The translations under genes were made by a program, and so were the position numbers. Under the pieces are notes generated by a model. It saw only the letters and a list, made by a program, of their open reading frames with translations, was not told the origin of the DNA and did no database searches. Positions 16,522-25,602 of a stretch of 64,000 nucleotides of DNA are shown here, piece after piece; the first letter of the stretch is position 1, and the number at the start of each line of letters is the position of its first letter. The DNA comes from Variovorax sp. N23 (lineage in GTDB: Bacteria; Pseudomonadota; Gammaproteobacteria; Burkholderiales; Burkholderiaceae_C). The stretch is taken from the NCBI RefSeq assembly GCF_025486315.1, contig NZ_JAOOPY010000014.1, positions 92,927-156,926 of the forward strand, read 5' to 3'.

Positions 16522-18198
16522 TCATGATATCGGCGCCGGCTGCGGGAGCGCCTTCGAGACCGCGCTTGCCAGCGTCGAGATGTCGAAGGGCTTGATGAGG
16601 ATGGACTGGGTGCCGAGCACGCGCCCCACTTCGGCCATGTCGGCGTAGCCGGTGGCGAGGATGACCGGAATGTCGCCGACCATCTCGCGGGCCTTGGCGA
16701 TCACCTCGGCGCCGTTCAGGCCGGGCATCGCGTAGTCGATCACCAGCAAATCGTGCGGTGCCGCGCTCAGTGCACGCAGGCCGGCGGCGCCATCGGCCGC
16801 TTCGCTGACCACATAGCCCAGCATCGACAGACTCTCGACGATGGCACGCCGGACCTCGGCGTCGTCTTCGATCACCAGCACCCGCTGGCGCCGCGCGGCG
16901 TGGTCCTGCGGCGCACTCGCGATGGTCGCGCTGGCGGCCGACGCCCGTTCGTGCGAGGCCGGAAACACCATCTCGACCTGCGTGCCCTGGCCTTCCTCGC
17001 TGCGAACCAGGGCCAGGCCACCCGACTGGCGCGCGAAGCCATAGACCTGGCTCAGGCCCAGCCCGGTGCCGCTGCCCACCGGCTTGGTGGTGAAGAAGGG
17101 ATCGAACACCTTGGAGAGCAGGTGGGGCGGAATGCCCATGCCGTTGTCCTGGATCGACACGGCGACATAGTCGCCCGGGGGCAGTTCGCCGACGCCGGGG
17201 CACAGCCGCGTCGAGATCGACAGCGTGCCGCCGTTGGGCATGGCATCGCGCGCATTCACCGAGAGGTTGAGCACCGCCATCTCGAGCTGGTTGGCATCGA
17301 GCACGGCCCAGGCCGGCTCCGCGCACAGCGCAAGCTCGACCTGCACCGACGGCCCCACCGACACCACGACCAGTTCGCGCATGCCGTCCAGCAGCAGATT
17401 CACGTCGGTCAGGCGCGGCAGCAGCGACTGGTTGCGCGCAAAGGACAGCAGCTGCCCGGTGAGCTTCGCGCCGCGCCCCACCGCCCCCTTGGCGCGCGAG
17501 GCGATGCCCAGCACCTTCTCGTCCTTGGCCACGCGCGAGACCAGGTCCAGGTTCATGTTGACCACGTGCAGCAGGTTGTTGAAGTCGTGCGCGATGCCGC
17601 CGGTGAGGCGGCCGATGGCCTCCATCTTCTGGACCTGGATCAGCGCCGCCTGGGCGCGCTCGCGCTCGGCGATCTCGGCCATCAGCCGGTCGTTGGCCCC
17701 GGCCAGTTCGTGCGTGCGCGCGGCGATGCGCACCTCGAGCTCGGTGTTGAGGCGCTCGACCTCGGCCCGGGTGTCCTCGAGCTGCTGCAGGTGCAGCCGC
17801 GTGGCGTACTGGCGCCGGCGGGCCCGCACGGCGGCATCGGCGGCGCGCGCCAGCGTCTCGGTATGCACCGGACGCTCCAGCACGAAGGCGTTGCCGAGGG
17901 TCTGGAGCAGCGCGAGCGCCTGGCGCGAACGGCCGCCGGCGTCGCGCGAGGCCAGCACGATGAAGGGGAAGTCCGACCAGCTCGGCTGCGCCATGAGCCA
18001 GGCGCGCAAGGGCGCCTCCGGCACCTGCAGCAGCGACTCTTCCGTCAGGATGGCCGCCGCAGCGCCCTGGTCGAGGGCGGCCAGCATGGCATCGGCCGAC
18101 GCGCAGACAACGGCCACCAGCTGGATGTCGTGCAACACCTGCTGCACCACGGCCGCATCACGCCCGCGCGGCGCGTGGATGAGAACCCGGCGCTCCAC
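16522..18198 (-). CDS. Hybrid histidine kinase with N-terminal pseudo-receiver and C-terminal receiver
   Basis: 558 residues from a GTG at 18198, immediately after the KaiC-like gene's stop (18200-18202) with AGGA six bases before it. Residues 1-125 look like a receiver domain but carry Thr/Glu (ILTEE, 50-54) where the phospho-Asp should be and Arg (ERP) instead of the conserved Lys, so it should not be phosphorylated. A coiled coil (135-190) leads to the dimerisation helix with His204 (GGIAHDFNNLL), the ATPase domain with Asn315 and DNGMG (351-355), and a C-terminal receiver with Asp488 (VIDYAMPG) and Lys536. No membrane segment or PAS domain is visible, so the signal is cytoplasmic and may come from the coupled KaiC-like partner. 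Confidence 0.92.
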   Translation of the reverse strand: MERRVLIHAPRGRDAAVVQQVLHDIQLVAVVCASADAMLAALDQGAAAAILTEESLLQVPEAPLRAWLMAQPSWSDFPFIVLASRDAGGRSRQALALLQTLGNAFVLERPVHTETLARAADAAVRARRRQYATRLHLQQLEDTRAEVERLNTELEVRIAARTHELAGANDRLMAEIAERERAQAALIQVQKMEAIGRLTGGIAHDFNNLLHVVNMNLDLVSRVAKDEKVLGIASRAKGAVGRGAKLTGQLLSFARNQSLLPRLTDVNLLLDGMRELVVVSVGPSVQVELALCAEPAWAVLDANQLEMAVLNLSVNARDAMPNGGTLSISTRLCPGVGELPPGDYVAVSIQDNGMGIPPHLLSKVFDPFFTTKPVGSGTGLGLSQVYGFARQSGGLALVRSEEGQGTQVEMVFPASHERASAASATIASAPQDHAARRQRVLVIEDDAEVRRAIVESLSMLGYVVSEAADGAAGLRALSAAPHDLLVIDYAMPGLNGAEVIAKAREMVGDIPVILATGYADMAEVGRVLGTQSILIKPFDISTLASAVSKALPQPAPIS

Positions 18199-18199
18199 C

Positions 18200-19732
18200 T
18201 CAAGTCCTGGCGATGAGCGACTCGTCGCCCAGCAACGGGATGCCGCCCCGGTAGGTCGGCACGCCGCCCAGCACGCCCTCGAAATCGGTGAGTGCCGGGC
18301 CGACCTCCACACCCAGATCGCCCAGGCGGAACTCCCGGATGCTGAGCTCGTGCCGGTTGGTGCGACTCTTCACCACCGACACCGCCTTCAGGAGGCTGCC
18401 GCGCGCTTCGAAGAAGCGGAACAGCACGATGGCGTCCGACAGGTACGACAGGTCGAGGTCGCTGCGCACGTCGCCGATGATGCCGTGCTGGCCGAGCACC
18501 AGCAGCGTGACCACGCCCTGCTGGTTCAGGAAGCTCAGCAGTTCGTGCATCTGCAGCAGCAGGAACTTGGCGCCGGGCATGGCCTGCAGGTAGGCATTGA
18601 GGCTGTCGATCACGATCATGCGGGCCCCGCGCTCCTGCACCGCCAGCCGCACCATGTTCGAGAACTGGCCGGGCGACATCTCTGCCGGGTCGAGCGGGAG
18701 CACCTCCAACTGCCCGTTGGCGATGAATTCGTCCAGCGGCAAGCCCAGCGCCCGGCAACGGTGCAGCAGCGTGCCCATGCCTTCGTCGAACAGGTAATAC
18801 GATGCCCGCTCGCCGCGCCGCAGGGCGGCGACGACCGCCGACATCGCGGTCGTGGTCTTGCCCACGCCCGAGGGGCCGATGAACAGGGTGTTGCTGCCCC
18901 GGGCCAGGCCACTGCCGAGCAACTGGTCGAGCGCCGGCGTGCCCGTGGTCGCGCTCGCGGCCTCGAAATCGGTGCGGTGCTCGGCCGCGATCAGCCGGGG
19001 GTACACCTGGATGCCGCCGGTGTCGAGATGGACGTCGTGCTCGCCGCCGCGATAGCGCACGCCCCGCATCTTCACGATGCGCAGATGGCGCCGCACCGGG
19101 CCGTAGTCGCCGGTGGCCTGGTCGAGGCCCAGCACCCCATGGGCAATGCTGTGCAGTTGCAGGTCGCCGCCCTGCGAACTCATGTCGTCGAGCATCAGCA
19201 CGGTGCAGTCGCGCGACGCGAAGAAGTGCTTGAGCGCCAGGATCTGGCGCCGGTAGCGCAGCGGGTCCTGCGCCAGCAGGCGCATCTCGGACAGGCTGTC
19301 GAACACCACCCGCGTGGGCGACAGGCGGGCGACCGCCGCCATCACGTCGCGCGTGGTCTCGCCGAGTTCGACCTCGGCCGGATAGAGGATCGACTGCTCG
19401 GCCGAGGCGCTCAGGCCCTCCTCGTTCACCAGTTCGTACAGCTCGATGCCATCGAGCGACCAGCCATGCGACTGCGCCACGATGGCCAGCTCGCTGGCCG
19501 TCTCGGACAGGGTGACGTAAAGCCCCCGCTCGCCGCGGGCACGGCCCTCGATCAGGAACTGCAACCCCAGCGTGGTCTTGCCGGCGCCGGGCGTGCCCTC
19601 CACCAGATAGAGGTGACCGCTGGGCAGGCCGCCGCCGAGCACGTTGTCGAGGCCGGCGACGCCGGTGCTCGCGCGGGACGGGGACGCGTGGGACGGCAGA
19701 GGGGGTGTCGAGATGGAGGGCGCGTCAGGCAT
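18200..19732 (-). CDS. KaiC-like double RecA-fold ATPase
   Basis: A 510-residue tandem-domain ATPase. Domain 1 has Walker A GTPGAGKT (46-53) and domain 2 GPSGVGKT (286-293), each followed by the KaiC-type Walker B (VVFDSLSE, MIVIDSLNA). By alignment from memory with cyanobacterial KaiC, the paired catalytic glutamates become Ser76-Glu77 and Asp316-Glu317, and the Ser431/Thr432 phosphorylation pair becomes Ser429-Tyr430. Autokinase activity at one site therefore remains possible. No kaiA or kaiB lies in the window, so this is a stand-alone KaiC-like switch and its direct partner is probably the kinase gene translated right after it. It is divergent from the PEBP gene. Confidence 0.9.
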   Translation of the reverse strand: MPDAPSISTPPLPSHASPSRASTGVAGLDNVLGGGLPSGHLYLVEGTPGAGKTTLGLQFLIEGRARGERGLYVTLSETASELAIVAQSHGWSLDGIELYELVNEEGLSASAEQSILYPAEVELGETTRDVMAAVARLSPTRVVFDSLSEMRLLAQDPLRYRRQILALKHFFASRDCTVLMLDDMSSQGGDLQLHSIAHGVLGLDQATGDYGPVRRHLRIVKMRGVRYRGGEHDVHLDTGGIQVYPRLIAAEHRTDFEAASATTGTPALDQLLGSGLARGSNTLFIGPSGVGKTTTAMSAVVAALRRGERASYYLFDEGMGTLLHRCRALGLPLDEFIANGQLEVLPLDPAEMSPGQFSNMVRLAVQERGARMIVIDSLNAYLQAMPGAKFLLLQMHELLSFLNQQGVVTLLVLGQHGIIGDVRSDLDLSYLSDAIVLFRFFEARGSLLKAVSVVKSRTNRHELSIREFRLGDLGVEVGPALTDFEGVLGGVPTYRGGIPLLGDESLIART

Positions 19733-19850
19733 GTGCAGGTCAGCGATCGAGCGACCGCAAAGTGAGACGGGATTCTGCCGAGGTCCGACCGTGTTGGCTG
19801 TCCAACCGCGTCCTACATCCTGACGGACAAGAGCGCGCTATACCGTCGGC

Positions 19851-20480
19851 ATGCTGGAAAAACTCCCCGATGTCATCGGCCATGCGCTGCACGGCGTGCG
19901 TGCCGGCCTCGACGAGGTCGTCTTCAATACGCTCGGCCTTCGCGAGGGCATGGCATCGATCGCCCTGACGAGCCTGGCCTTCGCCGATCACGCCCCGCTG
20001 CCGGCGCGCTACACCGCCGACGGCGAGGGGCTGTCTCCGCCCCTGCAATGGACCGGTTTGCCCGGCGGTGCCGCGTCGCTGGTGCTGCTGGTGGAAGACG
20101 CCGATTCACCGACGCCCCACCCCCTGGTGCACGCCATCGTCGTCGGCCTGCCGGCCGAGGACGGCGCACTGGCCGAAGGCGCCCTGCCCAGCGCCGACCA
20201 CGAAGGCACCGGCCTGCACGTCGGGCGCAACTCCTACCTGCAGGCGGCCTGGCTGCCCCCGGACCCGCCGCCGGGCCACGGCGTGCACCGCTACGCCTTC
20301 CAGATCTACGCCCTGCGCACGGTGCCCGTGTTCTCCGACAGCCCCGGCCGCGACGAACTGATCGATGCGCTCCGCGCGCATGCGATGGCCAGTGGCCTGC
20401 TGATCGGCACCTGCGAACGGCCCGACGGCTCGATCCGCATCGAGGAAGACGTGCCGGCCGGGCCGGTGATCGCGGGCTGA
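19851..20480 (+). CDS. YbhB/YbcL-type PEBP (Raf kinase inhibitor-like) protein
   Basis: A 209-residue phosphatidylethanolamine-binding-protein fold. Family signatures are SPPLQWTGLPGGAASLVLLVEDADSP split across the ligand pocket (Asp-Ala-Asp), VHAIVVGLP, and GHGVHRYAFQIYAL near the C-terminal half. It has about 35 extra N-terminal residues (MLEKLPDVIGHALHGVRAG) before the domain. Bacterial PEBPs are small cytosolic or periplasmic proteins without a well-defined ligand. No signal peptide is seen. Its stop lies 8 bp from the convergent creatininase stop. Confidence 0.9.
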   Translation: MLEKLPDVIGHALHGVRAGLDEVVFNTLGLREGMASIALTSLAFADHAPLPARYTADGEGLSPPLQWTGLPGGAASLVLLVEDADSPTPHPLVHAIVVGLPAEDGALAEGALPSADHEGTGLHVGRNSYLQAAWLPPDPPPGHGVHRYAFQIYALRTVPVFSDSPGRDELIDALRAHAMASGLLIGTCERPDGSIRIEEDVPAGPVIAG

Positions 20481-20487
20481 GCCCGGC

Positions 20488-21339
20488 TCAGCCGGCCGCG
20501 GGCCGGCCGACCATCGAGAGCGGCAGGCGCGAGATTTCCGCCAGCAGCGCTGCGAGCGACCGGGCCGCGGCGTCGACCACCGTCCGGCCCTTCGCCGCCG
20601 TCGCGGCGGCCGCATTGCCCGCGGCGCCCTCGGCGTTGTAGTCCTCCATGGCCCAGCCCAGCTTGGCGCTGCGGCCGTTGCCCAGGATCGGGTAGTCGGC
20701 CGCGCGCGCCTGCGACGCCGAGCCGAAGTCGCGGGCCGCCTGCATGGCGACCTGGTCCGGTGCGAGCGCCCGCATCATCGAGGTCTCGATCTCGCCGGCG
20801 TGCACGCCGAAGCGATGCTCGTCGGCGCTGAACTGCGCGCCCGCCTCGCCCAGCGGCAGGTTGAACCAGCTGACGCCGTAGACGATCAGCCCGTGCGCGG
20901 CGCGCAGCTCGCGCGCCACGATGTCCATCGCGCCGACATGGCCGCCGTGCGCGTTGAAGAGCACCAGCTTGCGCACGCCGGCCCGCGCCACGCCGGCGCC
21001 GATCTCGCGCCAGAGGCGGATCAGCGTCTCCGACGACAGCGTGAGCGTGCCGGGGAAATTGGCGTGCTCGGGGCTCAGCCCGATGTGCTGGCTGGGCAGG
21101 AAGAGCGCTGGCAGGTCGGCCGGCAAGAGCGGCAGCGCCGCGGCGACGATGCCGTCGACCAGCACCGAATCGACGCCCAGCGACAGGTGCGGCCCGTGCT
21201 GCTCGGTCGCCCCCAGCGGCAGCACCGCGACGGTGGTGGCCGGGTCGAGCGCCGCGAAGTCGCGGGTCGACAGCTGCGACCAGAAACGGCGCGGCGCGGC
21301 AGGGGCCGCAGGGGTGGCAGGGATGTCCGGAGGCGTCAT
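20488..21339 (-). CDS. Creatininase family amidohydrolase
   Basis: A 283-residue metal hydrolase. Visible ligand motifs are LPLGATEQHGPHLSLGVD (Glu-His), NAHGGHVGAMD and HAGEIETS, the standard creatininase/formamide hydrolase set for two divalent metals. Members hydrolyse small cyclic amides such as creatinine, or formamide-type intermediates as in riboflavin/F420 metabolism. The substrate is not clear here. The ATG at 21339 yields a normal start (MTPPDIPATPA). It is divergent from the TonB-dependent receptor gene. Confidence 0.9.
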   Translation of the reverse strand: MTPPDIPATPAAPAAPRRFWSQLSTRDFAALDPATTVAVLPLGATEQHGPHLSLGVDSVLVDGIVAAALPLLPADLPALFLPSQHIGLSPEHANFPGTLTLSSETLIRLWREIGAGVARAGVRKLVLFNAHGGHVGAMDIVARELRAAHGLIVYGVSWFNLPLGEAGAQFSADEHRFGVHAGEIETSMMRALAPDQVAMQAARDFGSASQARAADYPILGNGRSAKLGWAMEDYNAEGAAGNAAAATAAKGRTVVDAAARSLAALLAEISRLPLSMVGRPAAG

Positions 21340-21517
21340 GCACGGGATCTTAGAACCTGCCCGACATCGCCGCGCACCAGCCGTGTCGCGCCGCAATGGC
21401 GCGGACGCGCATGTTTACAACCGCTTTACAATCGCCGCTCCTGCCAGCCAACGTCCCGGAAAGCCACGTGAGCCAGCGTCTTTGAACGTCTGTTCGCTCA
21501 TCTTCTTCGGGACTTCC
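21340..21517. promoter_or_regulatory. Divergent promoter region with tandem 11-bp repeats
   Basis: Two adjoining 11-bp repeats, TTTACAACCGC (21414-21424) and TTTACAATCGC (21425-21435), differ at one base. The second contains TACAAT, a reasonable -10 for the receptor gene, but no good -35 precedes it. An inverted repeat CGCGCC/GGCGCG (21387-21403) lies just upstream. I could not find a convincing Fur box, which a siderophore receptor would usually have. Confidence 0.4.
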
Positions 21518-23692
21518 ATGTCGTTTCTGCCCTCGCGCACGGCCCTTCCACCGAAGGCCGCATCCGTCCGCGGCCGCCTCTGCGCCGCAATTCCTTCCCG
21601 CCCGTCCGCCCGCAAGACCGGGTGGTTCGCCCTGACGCCGATGGCGCTGTGCCTGGCGCAGGCCGCGCTGGCCCAGGCGGACGCGACCCCGCAACTGCAG
21701 GAAGTCCGCATCAACGCCAGCACCGAGCAGGACATGGGCTTTGCGCCCGTCGAAGCGCAGACGGCGGGCAAGGCGCCCATGCGGCGGCTGGAAACGCCCC
21801 AGTCGGTGAGCGTGGTCACGCGCGAGCAGATGGAGTCGCGGCAGGTCACCAACGTCCAGCAGGCGCTGCAGACCGTGGCCGGCGTGAGCCCGGTGAACTT
21901 CGGGCGCCGGGGGTTCGACGACATCAACATTCGGGGCTTCCGCTCCACCGAATCCATCCTGGTCGACGGCCTGGTGCAGAGCCCCGGCATGTGGGCCAAG
22001 CTGCAGCCCTATGGCTACGAACGCTTCGAGGTGCTCAAGGGCTCGGCCTCGGTGCTTTATGGGCAGGTGCAGCCGGGCGGCATCGTCAACGCGGTGAGCA
22101 AGCGGCCCCGAAAGGAAGCACTGAGCGAAGTGGGCATGGAAGTGGGCAGCTTCGGCCAGCGCACGCTCCAGGCCGACCTGAACCGGCCGCTGTCCGAATC
22201 GGGCAAGACGGCGCTGCGCATCAATGCGCAGGTGTCCAACGCCGACGACCCCACGCAGTTCGTCTACCGCAAGGACCGCTGGTTCGCGCCGTCGCTGTCC
22301 ATCGACCTCGGCGCGCAGACCGACCTGGTGCTGTTCGCCACCTACAGCCGCAGCGAATGGATGCGCCAGCAGGGCATCACGCCCTACGGCACGCTGCTGC
22401 CCAACCGCAACGGCACGCTGTCGACACGGCTGTTCACCGGCGACCCGAGCTTCGGTGTGTACGACGTGGAGAGCACCACCATCGGCTATGCGCTGGAGCA
22501 CCGGTTCTCGCCCGCAATGACCTTGCGCCAGAACGTGCGCTACGAAAGCGAGAAGGGCACCGGCAACTTCGTCTCCAACCAGGCGCTGCAGGCCAACCAG
22601 CGGCTGCAGAACCGCCAGGCGACCCGGCAGTACATGGACGACGACATGTTGGCCACCGACACCTCGCTGCTGTCGCAGTTCTCGGCCCTGGGGCTTCAGC
22701 ACCGCTTGGTGGCGGGGCTGGACGCGCGCACCAGTCACTCTTACCAAGGGCAGCGCCGCTGCGCCATTGGTGCGCTCGACCTGTTCAATCCGGTCTATGG
22801 CATGGCCGCTACCTGCCCCGCGAATCTCACGAGCGACGCACCAGAAAAGCTCAGCGTAATGGGTCTGTATGCGCAAGACCAGATCAAGTTCGGCCAGGGC
22901 TGGACGGCCCTGCTGGGCCTGCGCCGCGATTGGTCCACGAATGACATCAATGACCGGGTGGCTCAACAGCAGACGCGCCAGAAGGACAACGCCACGACGC
23001 TGTCGGCGGGGCTGGTGTACGAGTTCACGCCCGGCTGGTCGACCTACGGCAGCTATGGCGAGTCCTTCCTGCCCGTGTCGGGACTCGCGTTCGGCGGCAC
23101 GCCCTTCGTGCCCGAAACCGGCAAGCAATGGGAGGCGGGCCTGAAGTACGAAGCGCTGGACGGCCAGGCGACCGGTGCGCTGGCCGTGTTCGACCTGGTG
23201 CGGCAGAACGTGACCACGTCCGACCCGGTCAACACCGGCTACAGCGTTCAGACCGGCGAGCAGCGCGCACGCGGCCTGGAGGTGGAACTGGGGGCGGACC
23301 TGCGCAACGGCTGGAAGCTCACCAGTGCCTACACCTACACCCAGACCAAGGTCACGCGCGACAACAACGCCGCCATCGTGGGCCTGCCGCTCAACCTCAC
23401 GCCCCGCCACGTGCTCACGGCGTGGGCCACCTACAAGCTGCCGCAGTACCAGCGCGTGACGTTGGGCCTGGGCGGCCGCTATGTGAGCGAGCAGGTCGGC
23501 TCGTACCCCTTCACGCTGCCGTCGTACTTCGTGGCCGATGCCTCGATCGTCTACGTGGGCGACAACTACCGCATCACGGCGGGCGTGAAGAACGTGTTCG
23601 ACAAGGCGTACTACGACGGCGCGATCAACGCCAACGTGGTGTCGCCGGCGTTGCCGCGCACCTTCAGCCTGGGCATGACCTACTTCTTCTGA
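21518..23692 (+). CDS. TonB-dependent siderophore-type outer-membrane receptor
   Basis: A 724-residue gated outer-membrane channel. A long signal region ends near LAQAALAQ; the plug domain then shows RRLETPQSVSVVTREQMES, VAGVSPVNFGRRGFDD and IRGFRSTESILVDG, followed by ERFEVLKGSASVLYGQVQPG, all typical of the ferric-siderophore receptor subfamily. The 22-strand barrel ends in Phe (MTYFF). No extra N-terminal signalling (FecA-like STN) domain is seen, so regulation is not by the FecIR route. It is followed at 14 bp by a PepSY membrane protein and two small membrane proteins, a common iron-uptake arrangement in Comamonadaceae. Confidence 0.93.
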   Translation: MSFLPSRTALPPKAASVRGRLCAAIPSRPSARKTGWFALTPMALCLAQAALAQADATPQLQEVRINASTEQDMGFAPVEAQTAGKAPMRRLETPQSVSVVTREQMESRQVTNVQQALQTVAGVSPVNFGRRGFDDINIRGFRSTESILVDGLVQSPGMWAKLQPYGYERFEVLKGSASVLYGQVQPGGIVNAVSKRPRKEALSEVGMEVGSFGQRTLQADLNRPLSESGKTALRINAQVSNADDPTQFVYRKDRWFAPSLSIDLGAQTDLVLFATYSRSEWMRQQGITPYGTLLPNRNGTLSTRLFTGDPSFGVYDVESTTIGYALEHRFSPAMTLRQNVRYESEKGTGNFVSNQALQANQRLQNRQATRQYMDDDMLATDTSLLSQFSALGLQHRLVAGLDARTSHSYQGQRRCAIGALDLFNPVYGMAATCPANLTSDAPEKLSVMGLYAQDQIKFGQGWTALLGLRRDWSTNDINDRVAQQQTRQKDNATTLSAGLVYEFTPGWSTYGSYGESFLPVSGLAFGGTPFVPETGKQWEAGLKYEALDGQATGALAVFDLVRQNVTTSDPVNTGYSVQTGEQRARGLEVELGADLRNGWKLTSAYTYTQTKVTRDNNAAIVGLPLNLTPRHVLTAWATYKLPQYQRVTLGLGGRYVSEQVGSYPFTLPSYFVADASIVYVGDNYRITAGVKNVFDKAYYDGAINANVVSPALPRTFSLGMTYFF

Positions 23693-23705
23693 GCACGGCC
23701 GTTCC

Positions 23706-24869
23706 ATGACCAGCCAGCGCACATTGAACCGCCTGTTCGTCCTGCATTTCTGGGCCGGCATCGTCACCGGACTGCTGATGTTCATCGTGTGCTTCTCGGG
23801 CGCGGTGGTGGTCTTCAAGCACGAGATCGACCTGTGGGCCAACCCTTCGCTGGCGCAGTTGCCCCGCTCGGCCGAACCGGCGCCGCTCGACGTGGTGCTG
23901 GCGCAGCTGCAGGCGCGCTACCCCGGCGCCACGGTGGAGACCATCGCGCTGCCCGACGCGGTCAACCCGAGCTACTTCGCCTTCGTGCGCGAACGCGGCG
24001 CGCCGGCCAGCCTGCGCACCAAGGTCGCGCTGCGCTCGGACACGGGCGCGGTGGTCGGCCCGGTGGACAGCCAGCTCGGCCAGTACCTGCGCATGCTGCA
24101 TGTGTTCCTGTTCTTCGGGCCGCGCTGGATCGTGGGCTTCCTGGGCGTGGCCATGCTGGTGCTCATCGGCACCGGCATCGTCATCCACCGCAAGATCCTG
24201 GCCGAGCTGTTCACGCAGCGCTGGGGGCGCAGCTTCCGGGTGGTGATGTCCGACCTGCACAAGTCCGCCGGCATCTGGGGGCTTGGCTTCCACATCCTGA
24301 TCGCCGCCACGGGTGCATGGATGGGCCTGGCGCCGCTGTTCGAGCAGGGCTACAAGTACGTGACGACGACCGCGGGCAGCGCGGCGGCCGCGCCCCTGCA
24401 GCCGGCGCGCCGCGAGGGCGCAGACGCCGCGGCACCGGCGGTTCCCATGCGATCGCTTGACGCGCTGTACACCACCGCCCGGCAAGCCGTCCCGGGGCTG
24501 GAGGCACGCTATGTGTCCCTTCGCCGCTGGGGCACGGCGGCCGCCGAGGCAAGCTTCACCGGTAACCTGCGCGGCCATCTGGCCAGCACCGCGCGCGTGG
24601 ACATCCGCGCGGCCACGGGTGCGCTGAAGAAGGTGCACGACCCTCGCACGCAGGGCTTCTGGGCGCTGGTCGACGGCCTCATGGAGCCGCTGCACTTCGG
24701 CGACTTCGGCGGGCTGGCGCTGAAGTGGCTGTATTTCATCCTGGGCATGACGCCTGCGTTCCTGTCGATCTCGGGCACGCTGATCTGGCTGGACGCGCGC
24801 CAGCAGCGCCGCCGCGCGAGCCAGCCTGCCCCGGCGAACAGCGACAGCGGTGTCGTGGCCACCGGCTGA
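23706..24869 (+). CDS. PepSY-associated transmembrane protein (iron uptake companion, PiuB-like)
   Basis: A 387-residue inner-membrane protein with about four helices: RLFVLHFWAGIVTGLLMFIVC at the N-terminus, IVGFLGVAMLVLIGTGIVIH (about 140-160), GLGFHILIAATGAWMGLAPLF, and a last helix near 345-365. Large periplasmic loops carry PepSY-like sequence. These proteins often lie beside siderophore receptors and are thought to reduce ferric siderophores or aid uptake across the inner membrane. The conserved histidines in LHFWAG, FHILIAATG and VIHRK could bind haem. Codon use matches the neighbours. Confidence 0.88.
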   Translation: MTSQRTLNRLFVLHFWAGIVTGLLMFIVCFSGAVVVFKHEIDLWANPSLAQLPRSAEPAPLDVVLAQLQARYPGATVETIALPDAVNPSYFAFVRERGAPASLRTKVALRSDTGAVVGPVDSQLGQYLRMLHVFLFFGPRWIVGFLGVAMLVLIGTGIVIHRKILAELFTQRWGRSFRVVMSDLHKSAGIWGLGFHILIAATGAWMGLAPLFEQGYKYVTTTAGSAAAAPLQPARREGADAAAPAVPMRSLDALYTTARQAVPGLEARYVSLRRWGTAAAEASFTGNLRGHLASTARVDIRAATGALKKVHDPRTQGFWALVDGLMEPLHFGDFGGLALKWLYFILGMTPAFLSISGTLIWLDARQQRRRASQPAPANSDSGVVATG

Positions 24870-24879
24870 CGGATCGGCC

Positions 24880-25602
24880 ATGCAACGCTTCTTCCTGGCC
24901 CTGCACGCCACCATGCCCGCGGCCCTCGTGGTGGCCGTGCTGGCGCACCTGTTCCCTCCCGCGGGCCTGGCACCGCTGGCACAGCGCCCGGTGTGGACGG
25001 TCTGGGCGCTGATCGGTGCGTGGCTGCTGCTGTCGGCGCTGGCCGCAGGGGCCTTGCGCACGCTCGCGCTGTGGCGCGTGTCGCTGGCCGGTGCCGGCGC
25101 CCTGCTGGCGGTGGCCGGCGTGCTCGGCCGGCTGCAAGGCAGCGCCCACGCAACGGCCATGCTCGCCGGCCTGGTGGCCATCGGATTGGTCTGCCTGGGC
25201 ATCGCAGCCTTCGTCGGCCCGCAGCGAGTGCAGGCGCCCCGCCACACGGCGACGCGCCAGGGACCACCGCCCGAGCGCGGCCGGTTCGCGATGCCGGCAC
25301 ACCTGCCGTTCTGGCTCAGCGGCGTGCTCGCGCTGGCGTCTTTCCGCCTGGCCCATGTCGTCGCGACGGAGCCTGCGCGCTCGTCCGGGATGCTGGGCCT
25401 GCTGCTGGCCTTCTTCGTGGCGCTGCCCGCCGCCACGCTGCGCCACTGGACGCCGCGCATCGCGGCGTTGCTGTGGGCGCTCGCGGCGCTGGCCTATGGC
25501 GGCCTGGCGGCGAAGGCGGGGCTGGTGCAGTGGAGCGTGGCGTCGGCCCTGTGCGCGGTGGCCGCCTGCCTGCAGCTTCGCCGTTCAGCGGGGGCTGCAT
25601 GA
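24880..25602 (+). CDS. Polytopic membrane protein of unknown function
   Basis: A 240-residue protein, mostly Ala/Leu/Val, with about seven hydrophobic helices (for example LHATMPAALVVAVLAHLF and WALIGAWLLLSALAAGAL). I recognise no catalytic motif. A polar loop around residues 118-142 (VQAPRHTATRQGPPPERGRF) splits it in two halves. It lies 10 bp after the PepSY gene and its stop overlaps the next start (ATGA), so it belongs to the receptor cluster and probably helps iron-siderophore handling at the inner membrane. That function is inference from position. Confidence 0.7.
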   Translation: MQRFFLALHATMPAALVVAVLAHLFPPAGLAPLAQRPVWTVWALIGAWLLLSALAAGALRTLALWRVSLAGAGALLAVAGVLGRLQGSAHATAMLAGLVAIGLVCLGIAAFVGPQRVQAPRHTATRQGPPPERGRFAMPAHLPFWLSGVLALASFRLAHVVATEPARSSGMLGLLLAFFVALPAATLRHWTPRIAALLWALAALAYGGLAAKAGLVQWSVASALCAVAACLQLRRSAGAA

